Source of the DNA: Bacillus sp. AFS059628
Lineage (GTDB): Bacteria > Bacillota > Bacilli > Bacillales > Bacillaceae_G
Assembly (NCBI RefSeq): GCF_002571225.1
Contig: NZ_NVEC01000027.1
Coordinates: 45,260 to 97,923, forward strand
Direction of reading: 5' to 3'
Length of the DNA: 52,664 nucleotides
Under the pieces are notes generated by a model. It had not been told where the DNA came from, did no database searches, and saw only the letters and a list, made by a program, of their open reading frames with translations. The position numbers and the translations under genes were made by a program. Each line of letters opens with the position of its first letter. The stretch's first letter is position 1. This document shows positions 1 to 9,456 of the stretch, in pieces.

Positions 1-159
1 ATGTGGCGTTTTTCTTATTACTTGATTGGAATCGTATATGTTATAAAAATATTATGGGATAAAATGTAAGTTTCTGTGTTCGCATATTAAACATAGGATA
101 AGAAATATGTGATATACTTTGAGAAGTTTATAATGAATGAAATATGGAGGACTATAATT

Positions 160-1176
160 ATGGCAATACTTGTAACAGGTGGAGCAGGGTATATTGGTAG
201 TCATACATGTGTAGAATTACTAAATAGCGGTTACGAAATTATAGTAGTGGATAATCTTTCGAATAGCTCGGTAGAATCTATAAATCGAGTGAAAGAAATA
301 ACAGGAAAACAATTTAAGTTTTATAAAGAAGATGTTTTAAATCAAGAAGCACTTGACGCAATTTTTGAAGAAAATGCAATCGAAGCAGTTATTCACTTTG
401 CAGGGTTTAAAGCTGTAGGGGAATCAGTAGCAATTCCATTAACATATTATCATAACAACATTACGAGCACGTTAGTGCTATGTGAAGTAATGCAGAAACA
501 TAATGTAAAGAAGATGATTTTTAGTTCATCTGCAACTGTATATGGTATCCCGGAAACGTCACCGATTACAGAGGAGTTTCCATTAAGTGCAACAAATCCA
601 TATGGTCAAACGAAATTAATGATTGAGCAAATTATGCGTGATGTAGCATTTGCGGATACAGAATGGAGTATCGCGTTACTTCGCTATTTCAACCCATTTG
701 GTGCACATGAAAGTGGACGTATTGGAGAGGATCCAAATGGAATTCCAAATAACTTAATGCCATATGTCACACAAGTGGCAGTAGGTAAGCTAAAAGAATT
801 AAGTGTATTTGGAAATGACTACCCAACGAAAGATGGAACAGGCATCCGTGACTACATACATGTTGTAGACTTAGCAAAAGGTCACGTAAAAGCGCTAGAG
901 AAAGTACTGAATACAACAGGAGTAGATGCTTATAATCTGGGCACAGGTACAGGGTATAGTGTACTTGAGATGGTTGAAGCATTTGAAAGGGTTTCAGGAA
1001 AAAAAGTTCCTTATAAAATTACAGAGCGTCGTCCTGGTGATGTCGCAATATGTTTTGCAGATGCATCAAAGGCAAAACGTGAACTAGGATGGGAAGCAAA
1101 ACGTGGATTAGAAGAAATGTGTGCAGATTCTTGGAGATGGCAATTAAATAATAAAAATGGCTATTTGGAAGTTTAA
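160..1176 (+). CDS. galE: UDP-glucose 4-epimerase, probably also UDP-GlcNAc 4-epimerase
   Basis: Short-chain dehydrogenase-type epimerase of 338 residues, the usual GalE length. It interconverts UDP-glucose/UDP-galactose with bound NAD in the cytoplasm. The N-terminal GGAGYIG nucleotide-binding loop, the SSSATVYG segment and the catalytic YGQTK motif are visible. I chose the ATG at 160, behind TGGAGG at 145-150, over an upstream in-frame ATG that would add 17 residues before the Rossmann fold. The residue matching E. coli Tyr299 is Cys298 (ICFAD against AYWAD). In characterised GalE enzymes a small residue here admits N-acetylated sugars, and B. subtilis GalE has Cys there as I recall it. The gene converges on the pel operon, so supply of UDP-GalNAc for Pel is a reasonable inference. 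Confidence 0.95.
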   Translation: MAILVTGGAGYIGSHTCVELLNSGYEIIVVDNLSNSSVESINRVKEITGKQFKFYKEDVLNQEALDAIFEENAIEAVIHFAGFKAVGESVAIPLTYYHNNITSTLVLCEVMQKHNVKKMIFSSSATVYGIPETSPITEEFPLSATNPYGQTKLMIEQIMRDVAFADTEWSIALLRYFNPFGAHESGRIGEDPNGIPNNLMPYVTQVAVGKLKELSVFGNDYPTKDGTGIRDYIHVVDLAKGHVKALEKVLNTTGVDAYNLGTGTGYSVLEMVEAFERVSGKKVPYKITERRPGDVAICFADASKAKRELGWEAKRGLEEMCADSWRWQLNNKNGYLEV

Positions 1177-1185
1177 TATGTAGAT

Positions 1186-1224
1186 ACAAAAAATGACCTT
1201 TGCATGAGCAAAGGTCATTTTTGT
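1186..1224. terminator. Bidirectional terminator between galE and pelG
   Basis: A perfect stem (AATGACCTTTGC pairing with GCAAAGGTCATT, loop ATGA) has A-rich and T-rich flanks. It can therefore stop transcripts from galE on the plus strand and from the pel operon on the minus strand. Confidence 0.85.
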
Positions 1225-1226
1225 AT

Positions 1227-2681
1227 TTATTTCCCGTTAAGTTTATTAGCTAATTTGGTAAAAAAGGTCCGCTGTTTTATAGGAATATTTGACTGGCAAA
1301 ATGTATAATAATCAATATCTTTAATGTAAGTAAAGAGCCTAGAAATAGCATATAGGAATGTAATAGAAGATCCAACTGCGAAACTAATGCCGTAACCATT
1401 GAATCCAAATGGAAGCAGGATAAGGCTTAATAACAAGTTTGCAAAAAAGAAAATAGCTGATGTTCGAAATGCCCCTTTACGATCCTCAAAGTATAGGAGT
1501 AGTAATGTAATAACGAGCACCATTCCATTTGCATAAGCACCAACTATAGTTAGTTGCAGAATAGAATAATTAAGTGTTGTGTTTCCAGATTGCGAACTAA
1601 ACATCCATATTATAAAAATAATAAGTAAGGAAAAAATACCTTGATTACGAAGTATACGTTCCATTTCCTGCTTTAAGACAAAGTTCATGGAATCTTTCAA
1701 TTGTAAAAGCGTATGTAATGTTCCGCCATTGTTTACCGAACCGAAGAACTTTTTATATCTTTCATAAAACCTGGTTTCAATAGATACTACAAAGAAAATA
1801 TAGGTTGGGATAATACTTAAATACGCCCAGAAAACAGAAGTATCATAAATTTGATGATAAATAAATGTGTCTTCAATATTTCCCCGACCGTCTCCAAACC
1901 AAATAACAAAATTACATACCCAAATACCCACATTGTAAAATAGGCTTGACCAAAATAATTCTGGATATTTATCTAAATAAGACAGAAAGGTAAATTGTTC
2001 AGTAGCATCACTATTTGGAAACATTCGTACAATAACGATACTTAACCATACTAGTGTAATGAAAGTACCGAGTGTAAAAGAAATTAAAAGCAATAGGGCA
2101 GATCCATGTTCTAACCCAAGTGTAGGGTGCCAGTAAGCTACTAGGATAATTCCTAATAGGGAAAAAATGGATCCGATTAAAAATGCCAGTGCAATTGATT
2201 GATAATCTTTAGCTGCTGTTAAATAAATGGACTGAATCCAGATGATATTTAAAGCTAAAAATAAAAATAGCATCACGATTTTATAATATAAAGCTAATGG
2301 TGTGAAAAATGCAAACAAAAGCCATAACATAATAGCTAAAAAAAGTGTGATCTTCGTCATTCCTAAAAATGAAGAAAATACTTTATCAGCTTTTTGTTCG
2401 TATAAAAGGTCAGCTACATATCTAGTTACAATGAGCTGCAATGCTCCGTAAATAATTTGAGAAAAAATAAAGCAATATGAAATTGAAATAGTGAAAAGGC
2501 GCTGTTCTTCAATTGAAATAGAATGAAATAAACTCAAAATGAATCGAATAGTTGTTACTGCTAAAATAACGACTAACCAAGGACCGGCTGTAACAAATAA
2601 CGAAAATCCATAAGCTTTTACTCTTGAAGAATAGTAGTCTTCCTGAAATAATTTTTGTAATCTAAATCCTATACCTGCCAT
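1227..2681 (-). CDS. pelG: Pel exopolysaccharide membrane transporter PelG
   Basis: Polytopic membrane protein of 484 residues with about 12 hydrophobic segments. It starts MAGIGFRLQKLF, typical of PelG, a MATE/MOP-type flippase-like protein that exports Pel as it is made. The ATG at 2681 lies inside the end of pelF (13-base overlap) and has an AGGGG ribosome binding site, so translation is probably coupled to pelF. It is the last gene of the pelD-E-A-F-G operon and is followed by a bidirectional terminator. In Gram-negative bacteria PelG works with PelD, PelE and PelF in the inner-membrane synthase complex. Confidence 0.92.
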   Translation of the reverse strand: MAGIGFRLQKLFQEDYYSSRVKAYGFSLFVTAGPWLVVILAVTTIRFILSLFHSISIEEQRLFTISISYCFIFSQIIYGALQLIVTRYVADLLYEQKADKVFSSFLGMTKITLFLAIMLWLLFAFFTPLALYYKIVMLFLFLALNIIWIQSIYLTAAKDYQSIALAFLIGSIFSLLGIILVAYWHPTLGLEHGSALLLLISFTLGTFITLVWLSIVIVRMFPNSDATEQFTFLSYLDKYPELFWSSLFYNVGIWVCNFVIWFGDGRGNIEDTFIYHQIYDTSVFWAYLSIIPTYIFFVVSIETRFYERYKKFFGSVNNGGTLHTLLQLKDSMNFVLKQEMERILRNQGIFSLLIIFIIWMFSSQSGNTTLNYSILQLTIVGAYANGMVLVITLLLLYFEDRKGAFRTSAIFFFANLLLSLILLPFGFNGYGISFAVGSSITFLYAISRLFTYIKDIDYYTFCQSNIPIKQRTFFTKLANKLNGK

Positions 2682-4090
2682 GTTTTCGCACCCCTTTCTA
2701 AATAAAGCTTACGATAACTATCAACAACACCTGATAATTGATAATATGCTTCAATACGATTACGTCCATTGTTTCCGAATTGTTGAATGGATTCAGGGTG
2801 GCGATAATACCATTCTAAGTGGGTGGCAACTTGTTCAGGAGATACAGGTGGTACAACAAAGCCACATTGGCCGTAAGGATCTTCATCTTGTCCATAAATT
2901 AACTCCTTACAAGAACCAACGTCTGTAACAACCCATGGTAATCCCGATGCCATTCCTTCTAACATAGCTAGTGGTTGTCCTTCAGATATACTAGTTAATA
3001 CGAGAATATCCGTTTGTTTTAAGTAATCTTTAATGTTTACTCTGCCAGTCATTATTACATGTTCTTTTAATCCAAGTTGCTGAATTAAATCACGACATTC
3101 TTGGGCATACTCTGGTTCTTCTGTATCAGGACCTAATAAGTAGAAGATAAACGGAATACCTTTTTCTAATAATAATTTAGCTGCATAAATCATTGTTTTT
3201 ACGTCTTTAATTGGCACAACTCGTATAATAGCAGAAATAATGAGTTTATCTGAATTATGTTTTGGCTTACGTAGCCCTTTATAGTCAGATAAAGTAACAC
3301 CATTTGGAACAATTTTTAGTTTATGGGCCGGAGCTCCTAGTTCTTTTTGATATGTACTATTCCGTCCGAATAACGTAATCACATCAGCAGCTTGTTCATA
3401 TGCTTGGTGAGATAAATGATGGAAGAAAGAAACCCATCTTTTTTTGTATTCGATTGGTATCCAAGTTGATTGGAGTATTTCCTCTTCACGTTCCCGAGAA
3501 TAAATACCATGCTCTGTTAGAATAAATGGTATGTCAGATTTGGCACTAATTGCAGCTCCAAGAAGCCCACCATAGCCTGTAGATACAGAATGGATAAGAT
3601 CTAACTCAGGAAAATCAATTTGTAAAATTTGAATGATTGGTGTGAACATAGATCTCCACATCCAAAAGTAATTTAAGAAAGAACCACTACTTTCTTCATA
3701 CCAATAGCTTTCTTTCACTATTTCATAAAATTCACGACTTTCGAAGAAGGAATGTAGTGTTCCTAGCTTTTGCTTATTCCCTAATATTTGTAATGCTTCT
3801 GTGTCGTTAGCTTGGAATGTAAACCATTTTTGAAGTGTTTGTACTTCATCAGTCGTTAAATTGGTTTTTATATGTTTTGAGTCACTTTCTGATTGTAAGG
3901 GAATCATAATGATATCTTTTACATTGTTAGGAATTTCATATTGATATTCCTCTTCTGTTTTTATTTGCGGTACGATCGCAAAAATTGTGAATTCATGTTC
4001 TTTAAATTGCTGGATGATCATTTGTACCCAACTTGCTACTCCGCCACTGACAAAAGGATAACTTCCTTCAACGACTAAACCTATTCTCAT
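2669..4090 (-). CDS. pelF: Pel polysaccharide glycosyltransferase PelF (GT4)
   Basis: Cytoplasmic GT-B glycosyltransferase of 473 residues. The N-terminus MRIGLVVEGSYPF followed by SGGVASW is typical of PelF. The C-terminal domain carries the EGQPLAMLEGMASGLP nucleotide-sugar binding segment (the EX7E motif of family GT4). PelF polymerises UDP-linked N-acetylhexosamine, mainly GalNAc in characterised Pel. The ATG at 4090 has AAAGGGG upstream and lies 3 bases after the pelA stop. The gene overlaps pelG by 13 bases. Its length matches P. aeruginosa PelF of about 500 residues. Confidence 0.94.
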   Translation of the reverse strand: MRIGLVVEGSYPFVSGGVASWVQMIIQQFKEHEFTIFAIVPQIKTEEEYQYEIPNNVKDIIMIPLQSESDSKHIKTNLTTDEVQTLQKWFTFQANDTEALQILGNKQKLGTLHSFFESREFYEIVKESYWYEESSGSFLNYFWMWRSMFTPIIQILQIDFPELDLIHSVSTGYGGLLGAAISAKSDIPFILTEHGIYSREREEEILQSTWIPIEYKKRWVSFFHHLSHQAYEQAADVITLFGRNSTYQKELGAPAHKLKIVPNGVTLSDYKGLRKPKHNSDKLIISAIIRVVPIKDVKTMIYAAKLLLEKGIPFIFYLLGPDTEEPEYAQECRDLIQQLGLKEHVIMTGRVNIKDYLKQTDILVLTSISEGQPLAMLEGMASGLPWVVTDVGSCKELIYGQDEDPYGQCGFVVPPVSPEQVATHLEWYYRHPESIQQFGNNGRNRIEAYYQLSGVVDSYRKLYLERGAKTWQV

Positions 4091-4093
4091 CTG

Positions 4094-5926
4094 CTATACC
4101 CCTTTAATTGGAATTGTAGCGTTAGCTTGTTTTAATATAACGCTATAAATTTGTGAATCTAGCTTTGTAACTGTGCCGTATGGGAATGAACCGGTTTTCA
4201 GTTTTTTCCCTTCTTCCACACGTATAATCGTTGCAGTGTGGTTTGGTAATCCTTTATATGCAATGTGAACAGCATCATCTTCATAAGAAACAGCTAAATC
4301 ACCAGTTTGATAAATTTTCATGGAAGCAGTTGCTTCGCTTTGTGTCATACTTTTTATATAAGGATATCTTTCTCGTATTTCTTTAATTGTCGTTTTATAA
4401 GCCTTAAATAATTCTTCCCATGTTAAATTACCCGAACGTTTTTCATCAAGGATATCATCTGGATGGACGAAATGTGAGATAACCCCTAAATTTGCGGTAA
4501 CATCAGCTAAAATAAATTGTTCTTCATCTGGGATAGCGTAGCCACTCGTAATACGCGGGAAGTGATAAATATTTTTGTTGTGCTCGTCTGGTCCAAATTC
4601 TTGAATTAAACTGCCGTTACTTTTACTTCCCACATATAGAGAAGCAACTGTTTCCATAGTTGGAACCGCGTCGTTTAATGCACTTAATCCAGTTGTATTT
4701 ATAATATTGGATGGTGGTACATAGGTTTTTAGTTTTTCGTTTGGAAAGAAGTTATACACGAGTTTTTGTAAAGCATCTAAGGATCTCTCCATGTCCTCTT
4801 TTGAATTCCACGGAACATATTCAAGTGCTTTATCTACTTGGTCTGGTGGTAATAATAAAGGTTGATGGTTATAGCCATGAATACCGATTTCTCCACCGTG
4901 ACTTAATAATTCTCTCCCAAATAATAAATAGGTATTTCTATTTTTACCTGTGAAATCTTCAAAAGGTGGCGTTACTTTATTTTGGTATGTCCCAATTGCA
5001 ACCCCTGTATATTTAATGTCAAGCTCTTCAGAGATATCCTTCATATTTTTCCACCAATGTTTTTTATAAAATTCTTCAACAGAAATTTTTTCTGTTGTTA
5101 AGTTTTTTAGTTCTCCACTTGGAATTGGAGATGGGAAGTCATCGATATACATAATCTCCGCTCCAAGTTGTACTGTAGCGAAAGTCGGGAAAATAGTACC
5201 CAGTGATTGAACGAACATACCCCTACCTAATTTATCGTTCAATGCTGTTGTATTCCAATATAAGACTTTTCCTTCACCGTAGTCATTGGTCCAAAGGATG
5301 GGAGTATCTTCTGCAGTAATCCAAGTATTAGTTGTATTCTCATCTAGCGTAATATTCATTGAGCTATGAGTGAACAATGGAGAAGAACTTGAGAGATCAG
5401 GATAACCAGGGAATAAAACTTCTTCAAAGGTTAATCCTTTCACATCTTTAAAGCCTTCTTTTTTTGTAATACCAAATAATGTGTTCCAGGAGGGATCTGA
5501 ATCAAGTCGGTTTGCGATAATAACCCTTCCGCCCATTTGTACAAAATTTTGAATATCAGCTTGTGGAAGTTGCGCCATTATTTCACCTGTAATAATAATC
5601 CCTGTATAGGGGGAGGGAGTAAGTCCCTTAATTTCATTAGCTGTAATATCTTTATAGTGTAGGTGTGCGTAATCCATAGCCTTTTTCGTATTAAATTCGA
5701 CTTGTTGCCCTAATGTATTATCCGTTTTTAAAACGTATAATTGCATTTTTTGTCCATTTTGGGCTACATCTTTTGCTTTGAGTGTTTTAACAGTATCTGT
5801 TTCTTTAGTTTTAGGAACAGAAAACTTTTGATAGAAATTTTCTGTTCGATATATAAGGATAGATGTAATTAAGAGAAATAAAATGATACTAACAATTCCG
5901 ATATATATATTAATCCCCTTTTTCAA
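4094..5926 (-). CDS. pelA: Membrane-anchored Pel deacetylase PelA, without hydrolase domain
   Basis: Extracytoplasmic polysaccharide deacetylase of about 610 residues, held by one N-terminal membrane segment (residues 5-26). Residues 50-245 resemble the reductase-like/linker part of PelA. The deacetylase region starts at MYIDDFPSP (about 260-267) and has the metal-binding pair H350 and H354 in IGIHGYNHQP. The N-terminal glycoside hydrolase domain of P. aeruginosa PelA is absent; it is a separate gene at 8350. I place the start at the TTG at 5926, because GGAGG (5939-5935) stands 8 bases upstream. A start at 5941 would place that ribosome binding site inside the coding region. The gene overlaps pelE by 17 bases. 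Partial deacetylation of Pel is the expected role. Confidence 0.9.
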   Translation of the reverse strand: MKKGINIYIGIVSIILFLLITSILIYRTENFYQKFSVPKTKETDTVKTLKAKDVAQNGQKMQLYVLKTDNTLGQQVEFNTKKAMDYAHLHYKDITANEIKGLTPSPYTGIIITGEIMAQLPQADIQNFVQMGGRVIIANRLDSDPSWNTLFGITKKEGFKDVKGLTFEEVLFPGYPDLSSSSPLFTHSSMNITLDENTTNTWITAEDTPILWTNDYGEGKVLYWNTTALNDKLGRGMFVQSLGTIFPTFATVQLGAEIMYIDDFPSPIPSGELKNLTTEKISVEEFYKKHWWKNMKDISEELDIKYTGVAIGTYQNKVTPPFEDFTGKNRNTYLLFGRELLSHGGEIGIHGYNHQPLLLPPDQVDKALEYVPWNSKEDMERSLDALQKLVYNFFPNEKLKTYVPPSNIINTTGLSALNDAVPTMETVASLYVGSKSNGSLIQEFGPDEHNKNIYHFPRITSGYAIPDEEQFILADVTANLGVISHFVHPDDILDEKRSGNLTWEELFKAYKTTIKEIRERYPYIKSMTQSEATASMKIYQTGDLAVSYEDDAVHIAYKGLPNHTATIIRVEEGKKLKTGSFPYGTVTKLDSQIYSVILKQANATIPIKGV

Positions 5927-6830
5927 TGTGTACGCCTCCAAACTGCCTTACAAATAATTGATATTTACGCGGTAGTATATGAACTCTTTTTGCAACTGCT
6001 AGATTATTGATTAAGTTATAGAGCTCGTCCCATAACTTTTGCTCATAATATATTTCAAGTAACCCAACATAACCGTAATATGATTCAGGATAGAAATGAA
6101 TAAGATTTAAAAATTGTTCTTCAGACTTTGCATATTGTTTTGTATGTAGAAACAGATTTCCAAGGTGGAAAGGGTAAAGAGATTCGGTAGGGAATAGTTC
6201 TACACTTTGTGTAATAAAATTCATAAATTCAGCGATTATTTTTTCCTTTTTCTGATTAGAAAGAAGACCACTGTCTATATATCTTAAATAGTTAGAAACC
6301 AACTCTTTTGCAATTTCATTTTGTGGATTTTGTAGAAATTGCTTATTTAAGTATTCGATCTGTTTTTCGTACCGTTCATTTAGTAAATTAATAGTAGTTG
6401 CTGCGTAATGTACAGTTTCAGGATCTTTATGGTGAATGGCTTCTTTCAATAAGCCTCCTTCATTGGAAATAGAGGAGGAGCTTAACTGTACAATGAGTTG
6501 TTTATGTAATTCAGGCTTATCTAGTTCTAATCCAGAAGAAAATGAAATTAGGTCCATATCTTGTTTTGCAGCTGCCAAAATATCTTCATAATGATCAACT
6601 TGAAAGGAAACATACTCAGAGTATTGCTGTAACCACTCGGTTTTGGAGCGTCTTATATTCAGTAATAACATGATTGCTGATACAATAAGTCCGACAAGCG
6701 GGAAAAGGAGAGAGATAATCAAGCAAAATTCAATAATTCCTTTCTTATCTTCAGTAATCAAACCTTTCGTAAATCGAAATAAAAGAAAAACCAAAATAGC
6801 ATAAATAAAGTAAAGAAGGAGTAAAATCAT
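5910..6830 (-). CDS. pelE: Pel inner-membrane component PelE
   Basis: Protein of 306 residues with two N-terminal membrane segments (about 2-20 and 32-60) and a soluble helical C-terminal half. That half ends in tetratricopeptide-like repeats (LYPFHLGNLFLHTKQYAKSE and YGYVGLLEIYYEQKLW). This matches PelE, which links PelD and PelF at the membrane. The ATG at 6828-6830 overlaps the pelD stop by one base (TAATG), indicating translational coupling. Identification rests on architecture plus position in the operon; PelE sequences are poorly conserved. Confidence 0.85.
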   Translation of the reverse strand: MILLLLYFIYAILVFLLFRFTKGLITEDKKGIIEFCLIISLLFPLVGLIVSAIMLLLNIRRSKTEWLQQYSEYVSFQVDHYEDILAAAKQDMDLISFSSGLELDKPELHKQLIVQLSSSSISNEGGLLKEAIHHKDPETVHYAATTINLLNERYEKQIEYLNKQFLQNPQNEIAKELVSNYLRYIDSGLLSNQKKEKIIAEFMNFITQSVELFPTESLYPFHLGNLFLHTKQYAKSEEQFLNLIHFYPESYYGYVGLLEIYYEQKLWDELYNLINNLAVAKRVHILPRKYQLFVRQFGGVHIEKGD

Positions 6831-8053
6831 TAGAATATCACTCCTTTAGAAGAAAGAGCGTTTTGTATACGAGTTTGGACTGGTAATAAAAACTTTTCTT
6901 CAGTGCCAGGTAATAGAATCATAACTTTTTGTTTGGTCGTGCTATAACCGAATATATCAATATTCCGCAAATGATCTTTTAAAATAGAATTTATCATTTC
7001 TAAGGAATCTTGTGGAACAGTAAATTCAAAATAGGAATATGGATAAGATAATGTTTCGTAACGTTTCTTTTCTATTTTTAGTAAATGTTCAAATTCATCT
7101 TCATAATAAATGCTCGTTTTAGGGAATGTACGATCCTTTTGACTTGATAGCCAAAGATTAGAAGCGTTTTGTAAACGATCGCCCATCCAGCGTAAATACC
7201 ATGTGAAAAGTTCGAATTGCTCAGAAGTTACTTTTGAAAATTCAATTTCGTCTAATATAATGACGTATTGTACATCATCTTGGAATAGGACGGGACCAAC
7301 TAAAAGTGGAGCGTCTTGAAAATCCTCTTCTGTACGGAAGAAAGGTCGATTATGCGCTACAGCATTTTTGATGACTAGCGAAGCATTTTTAACAAAAATG
7401 GATTGAGGTAATGTATGTTTACCAGTTTCTGCTCTTAATTTAATACGAAGTGATTGTTTATTGTTATCGACGTGATAGATACCAATTTTTTTTGCTCCGA
7501 AATACATTTTTAATACATTTATTCCTTCATCGAGTACAATTTCAGGATGTGTATGATTTAAAGCTTTAAACATATGATACATTTTAGATAAGTGATTATT
7601 TGATTCAAGTACACGAGAACGTAGTGTAATACGTGTTTCATCCAATTGTTTCACAACATACTTTAATTCTTTATTTTCGGCTTTTAGCTCATTATTTATC
7701 ATATGTACATCTTCATACCGTTCTTTTTGTGCAGTACTCATTAGTCCACAACATAAACTAATAACAAGTAAGAAAATCCAATTAATCCAGTAATCTAATG
7801 AATAAAAGTACAGTAATATATCATCTTCTTTATATATACCGCTTACAAAAATATAAATCATTGCTTCTAGAAAGGTGAAAAGGGCGATAGATATGCCATA
7901 CCGGCTCGAAATAATTAATGTAATAAATAAGAGTAAGAAGTATTCATACGTTGGTGTTAGAAAATCAGTTAGTATTGAGAGAAAAAATAGAGCAATAAAG
8001 AGAATCGTAGGTTCAATCATTTTTTGTAATAAATTAGATTGTCTATAGTGCAT
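6830..8053 (-). CDS. pelD: c-di-GMP receptor PelD
   Basis: Protein of 407 residues: four N-terminal membrane segments (about 12-105), a short coiled coil (about 120-145), a GAF domain (about 150-300) and a C-terminal degenerate GGDEF domain. The segment RNID at 363-366 matches the RxxD inhibitory-site motif that binds c-di-GMP in P. aeruginosa PelD. Five residues later, the place of GGDEF is occupied by TTKQK, so no cyclase activity is expected. PelD would switch on Pel synthesis after c-di-GMP binding. First gene of the operon, with an AAGGG ribosome binding site 8 bases before the ATG. The divergent gene at 8350 shares a 296-base AT-rich promoter region in which I could not pick a convincing promoter. 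Confidence 0.92.
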   Translation of the reverse strand: MHYRQSNLLQKMIEPTILFIALFFLSILTDFLTPTYEYFLLLFITLIISSRYGISIALFTFLEAMIYIFVSGIYKEDDILLYFYSLDYWINWIFLLVISLCCGLMSTAQKERYEDVHMINNELKAENKELKYVVKQLDETRITLRSRVLESNNHLSKMYHMFKALNHTHPEIVLDEGINVLKMYFGAKKIGIYHVDNNKQSLRIKLRAETGKHTLPQSIFVKNASLVIKNAVAHNRPFFRTEEDFQDAPLLVGPVLFQDDVQYVIILDEIEFSKVTSEQFELFTWYLRWMGDRLQNASNLWLSSQKDRTFPKTSIYYEDEFEHLLKIEKKRYETLSYPYSYFEFTVPQDSLEMINSILKDHLRNIDIFGYSTTKQKVMILLPGTEEKFLLPVQTRIQNALSSKGVIF

Positions 8054-8349
8054 AAAAAATCCCTTCTTTCGTTTGCAAATTTAATTTTGAGGAATAGTAC
8101 ACTGAAATAAAATACATAATTTAAAAGAATTATTTTAAAATATATAATATATGAAGCCCAAATCATTTTATCAACAGAGATGTAGTAAATTCAAGTGAAA
8201 AAAATTCTAATTTTTGTTAATGTATTGTATTTATTGGAATTTTTATTAAATGTCGAGTTTGAAAAAATGTAAAATGTTATTGTATTACTATACTTGTATT
8301 AATATTTAAAATGATAAAAAATTACAGTTTTATAGGGGGGGATATTATT

Positions 8350-9168
8350 ATGGAGTGGAAACGTTCCATATGCTTTTTAGCTATATTTTCTTTTATTTTT
8401 TCCTCAAGTACATCCGCACAAGCAAATGTCGTGGAACCAGTTTTAAAAAATGTACGAAGTTATAAAATTTATTATGGTGAAGCAAATGAGCAAGTAATTG
8501 AGAGACTTTCAAAGTATGACATGGTCATTATAGAGCCATATGCATTTACGAAAGGGCAAGTTCAGCAATTAAAAAAATCAGGAACAGTAGTCCTTGGGTA
8601 TGTTAGTGTTTTAGAATTAGAATCGTGGCATAAATCGCAAGTAGTTGAATCAGACTATTATTATCGAGACGGTAAGAAAATGAAGATTGAGCAGTGGGAT
8701 ACATATATTATGAATTTAGCTGATGAACATTACCGTCGGATTGTTGTAAATAAGGTGAAACAGCAAGTTATTGGAAAAGGAATAGACGGTGTGTTTTTAG
8801 ATACCGCTGGTGATATTGATGACTATTTTTATGATCAGCCAGTTACACAAGGGAAATTTCGCGAAGCATATGTAAATTTATTAAAAGAAATAAAAGGTGC
8901 TGATTCTGATTTGCTTCTTATACAGAATTGGGGATTTGACACAATCAAAAATACATCCTTGAATTTTATACATGGTGTATTGTGGGAAGACTTCAATAAA
9001 CAAGTTATTACGAAAGATGAATGGAGTCAAAATTGGATGCGCTATTTTAAACAACAAAGTAATAAGATTGTAACGTTTACCGTTACTCCAAATACCGTAT
9101 CTAAAAAATATAGTTCTATAAATGGATTTATTCCCACAATTAATCCGAATGATATTTATGATAAATAG
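8350..9168 (+). CDS. Secreted Pel hydrolase (PelA hydrolase domain, GH166-like)
   Basis: Secreted protein of 272 residues with a signal peptide (basic MEWKR, hydrophobic 7-19, likely cleavage near TSAQA at 21-25) and an endo-alpha-1,4-galactosaminidase-like TIM barrel. Candidate catalytic acids are D151 in GVFLDTAGD and E213 in GVLWEDF, matching the Asp/Glu pair of the PelA hydrolase family. The ATG at 8350 has a GGGGGGG ribosome binding site 8 bases upstream, better placed than the ATG at 8311. It is divergent from pelD, whose operon encodes a PelA lacking exactly this domain, so the two together rebuild a two-domain PelA. The expected job is cleaving or releasing Pel from the cell surface. 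Confidence 0.85.
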   Translation: MEWKRSICFLAIFSFIFSSSTSAQANVVEPVLKNVRSYKIYYGEANEQVIERLSKYDMVIIEPYAFTKGQVQQLKKSGTVVLGYVSVLELESWHKSQVVESDYYYRDGKKMKIEQWDTYIMNLADEHYRRIVVNKVKQQVIGKGIDGVFLDTAGDIDDYFYDQPVTQGKFREAYVNLLKEIKGADSDLLLIQNWGFDTIKNTSLNFIHGVLWEDFNKQVITKDEWSQNWMRYFKQQSNKIVTFTVTPNTVSKKYSSINGFIPTINPNDIYDK

Positions 9169-9215
9169 CAATTATTAGGGATGAGAAACTATCAATATTA
9201 ACTATGAAAGTTTAG

Positions 9216-9258
9216 GTCAGTAATACGACTATCTTATAAAGATGAATGTATTACTGAC
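9216..9258. other. Long nested inverted repeat after the hydrolase gene
   Basis: An 11-base perfect outer stem (GTCAGTAATAC with GTATTACTGAC) encloses a second stem (ATCTT with AAGAT). No T-run follows on either strand, so it is not a classic terminator. It begins about 48 bases after the hydrolase stop and may stabilise the mRNA 3' end. Confidence 0.55.
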
Positions 9259-9442
9259 TAGCTCATTCTATAATATTCCATGTTAGAAATTAGTAGAGTG
9301 AGATAGAAAAAATGCATTATCCTATTAATTTTTATAGAAATGAAAAACGTAATATTTAAAATAACATCAATACTTGTGTCATGGTTAGAGTACGTTTATA
9401 ATCAAGGAATCCTATTAATGTTCTGATAGGGTTATTTATAAT

Positions 9443-9456
9443 TGAAAGCGTTTTAA
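9443..9456 (+). promoter_or_regulatory. cre-like CcpA site upstream of the AmiS/UreI gene
   Basis: TGAAAGCGTTTTAA differs from the TGWAANCGNTNWCA consensus at one position. It lies in the 435-base gap 9169-9604, about 150 bases before the AmiS/UreI start, so carbon control of that gene is possible. The rest of the gap holds the inverted repeat at 9216-9258, a weak hairpin near 9405-9432 and no gene that I can see. Confidence 0.4.

Noticed and set aside
1-159. Possible promoter for galE (TTGATT near 23, TATAAA near 42)
   Set aside because: The spacer is only about 13 bases; no convincing alternative was found.
767-982. Minus-strand open frame inside galE
   Set aside because: Opposite-strand shadow of a well-supported gene, with no ribosome binding site or recognisable protein.
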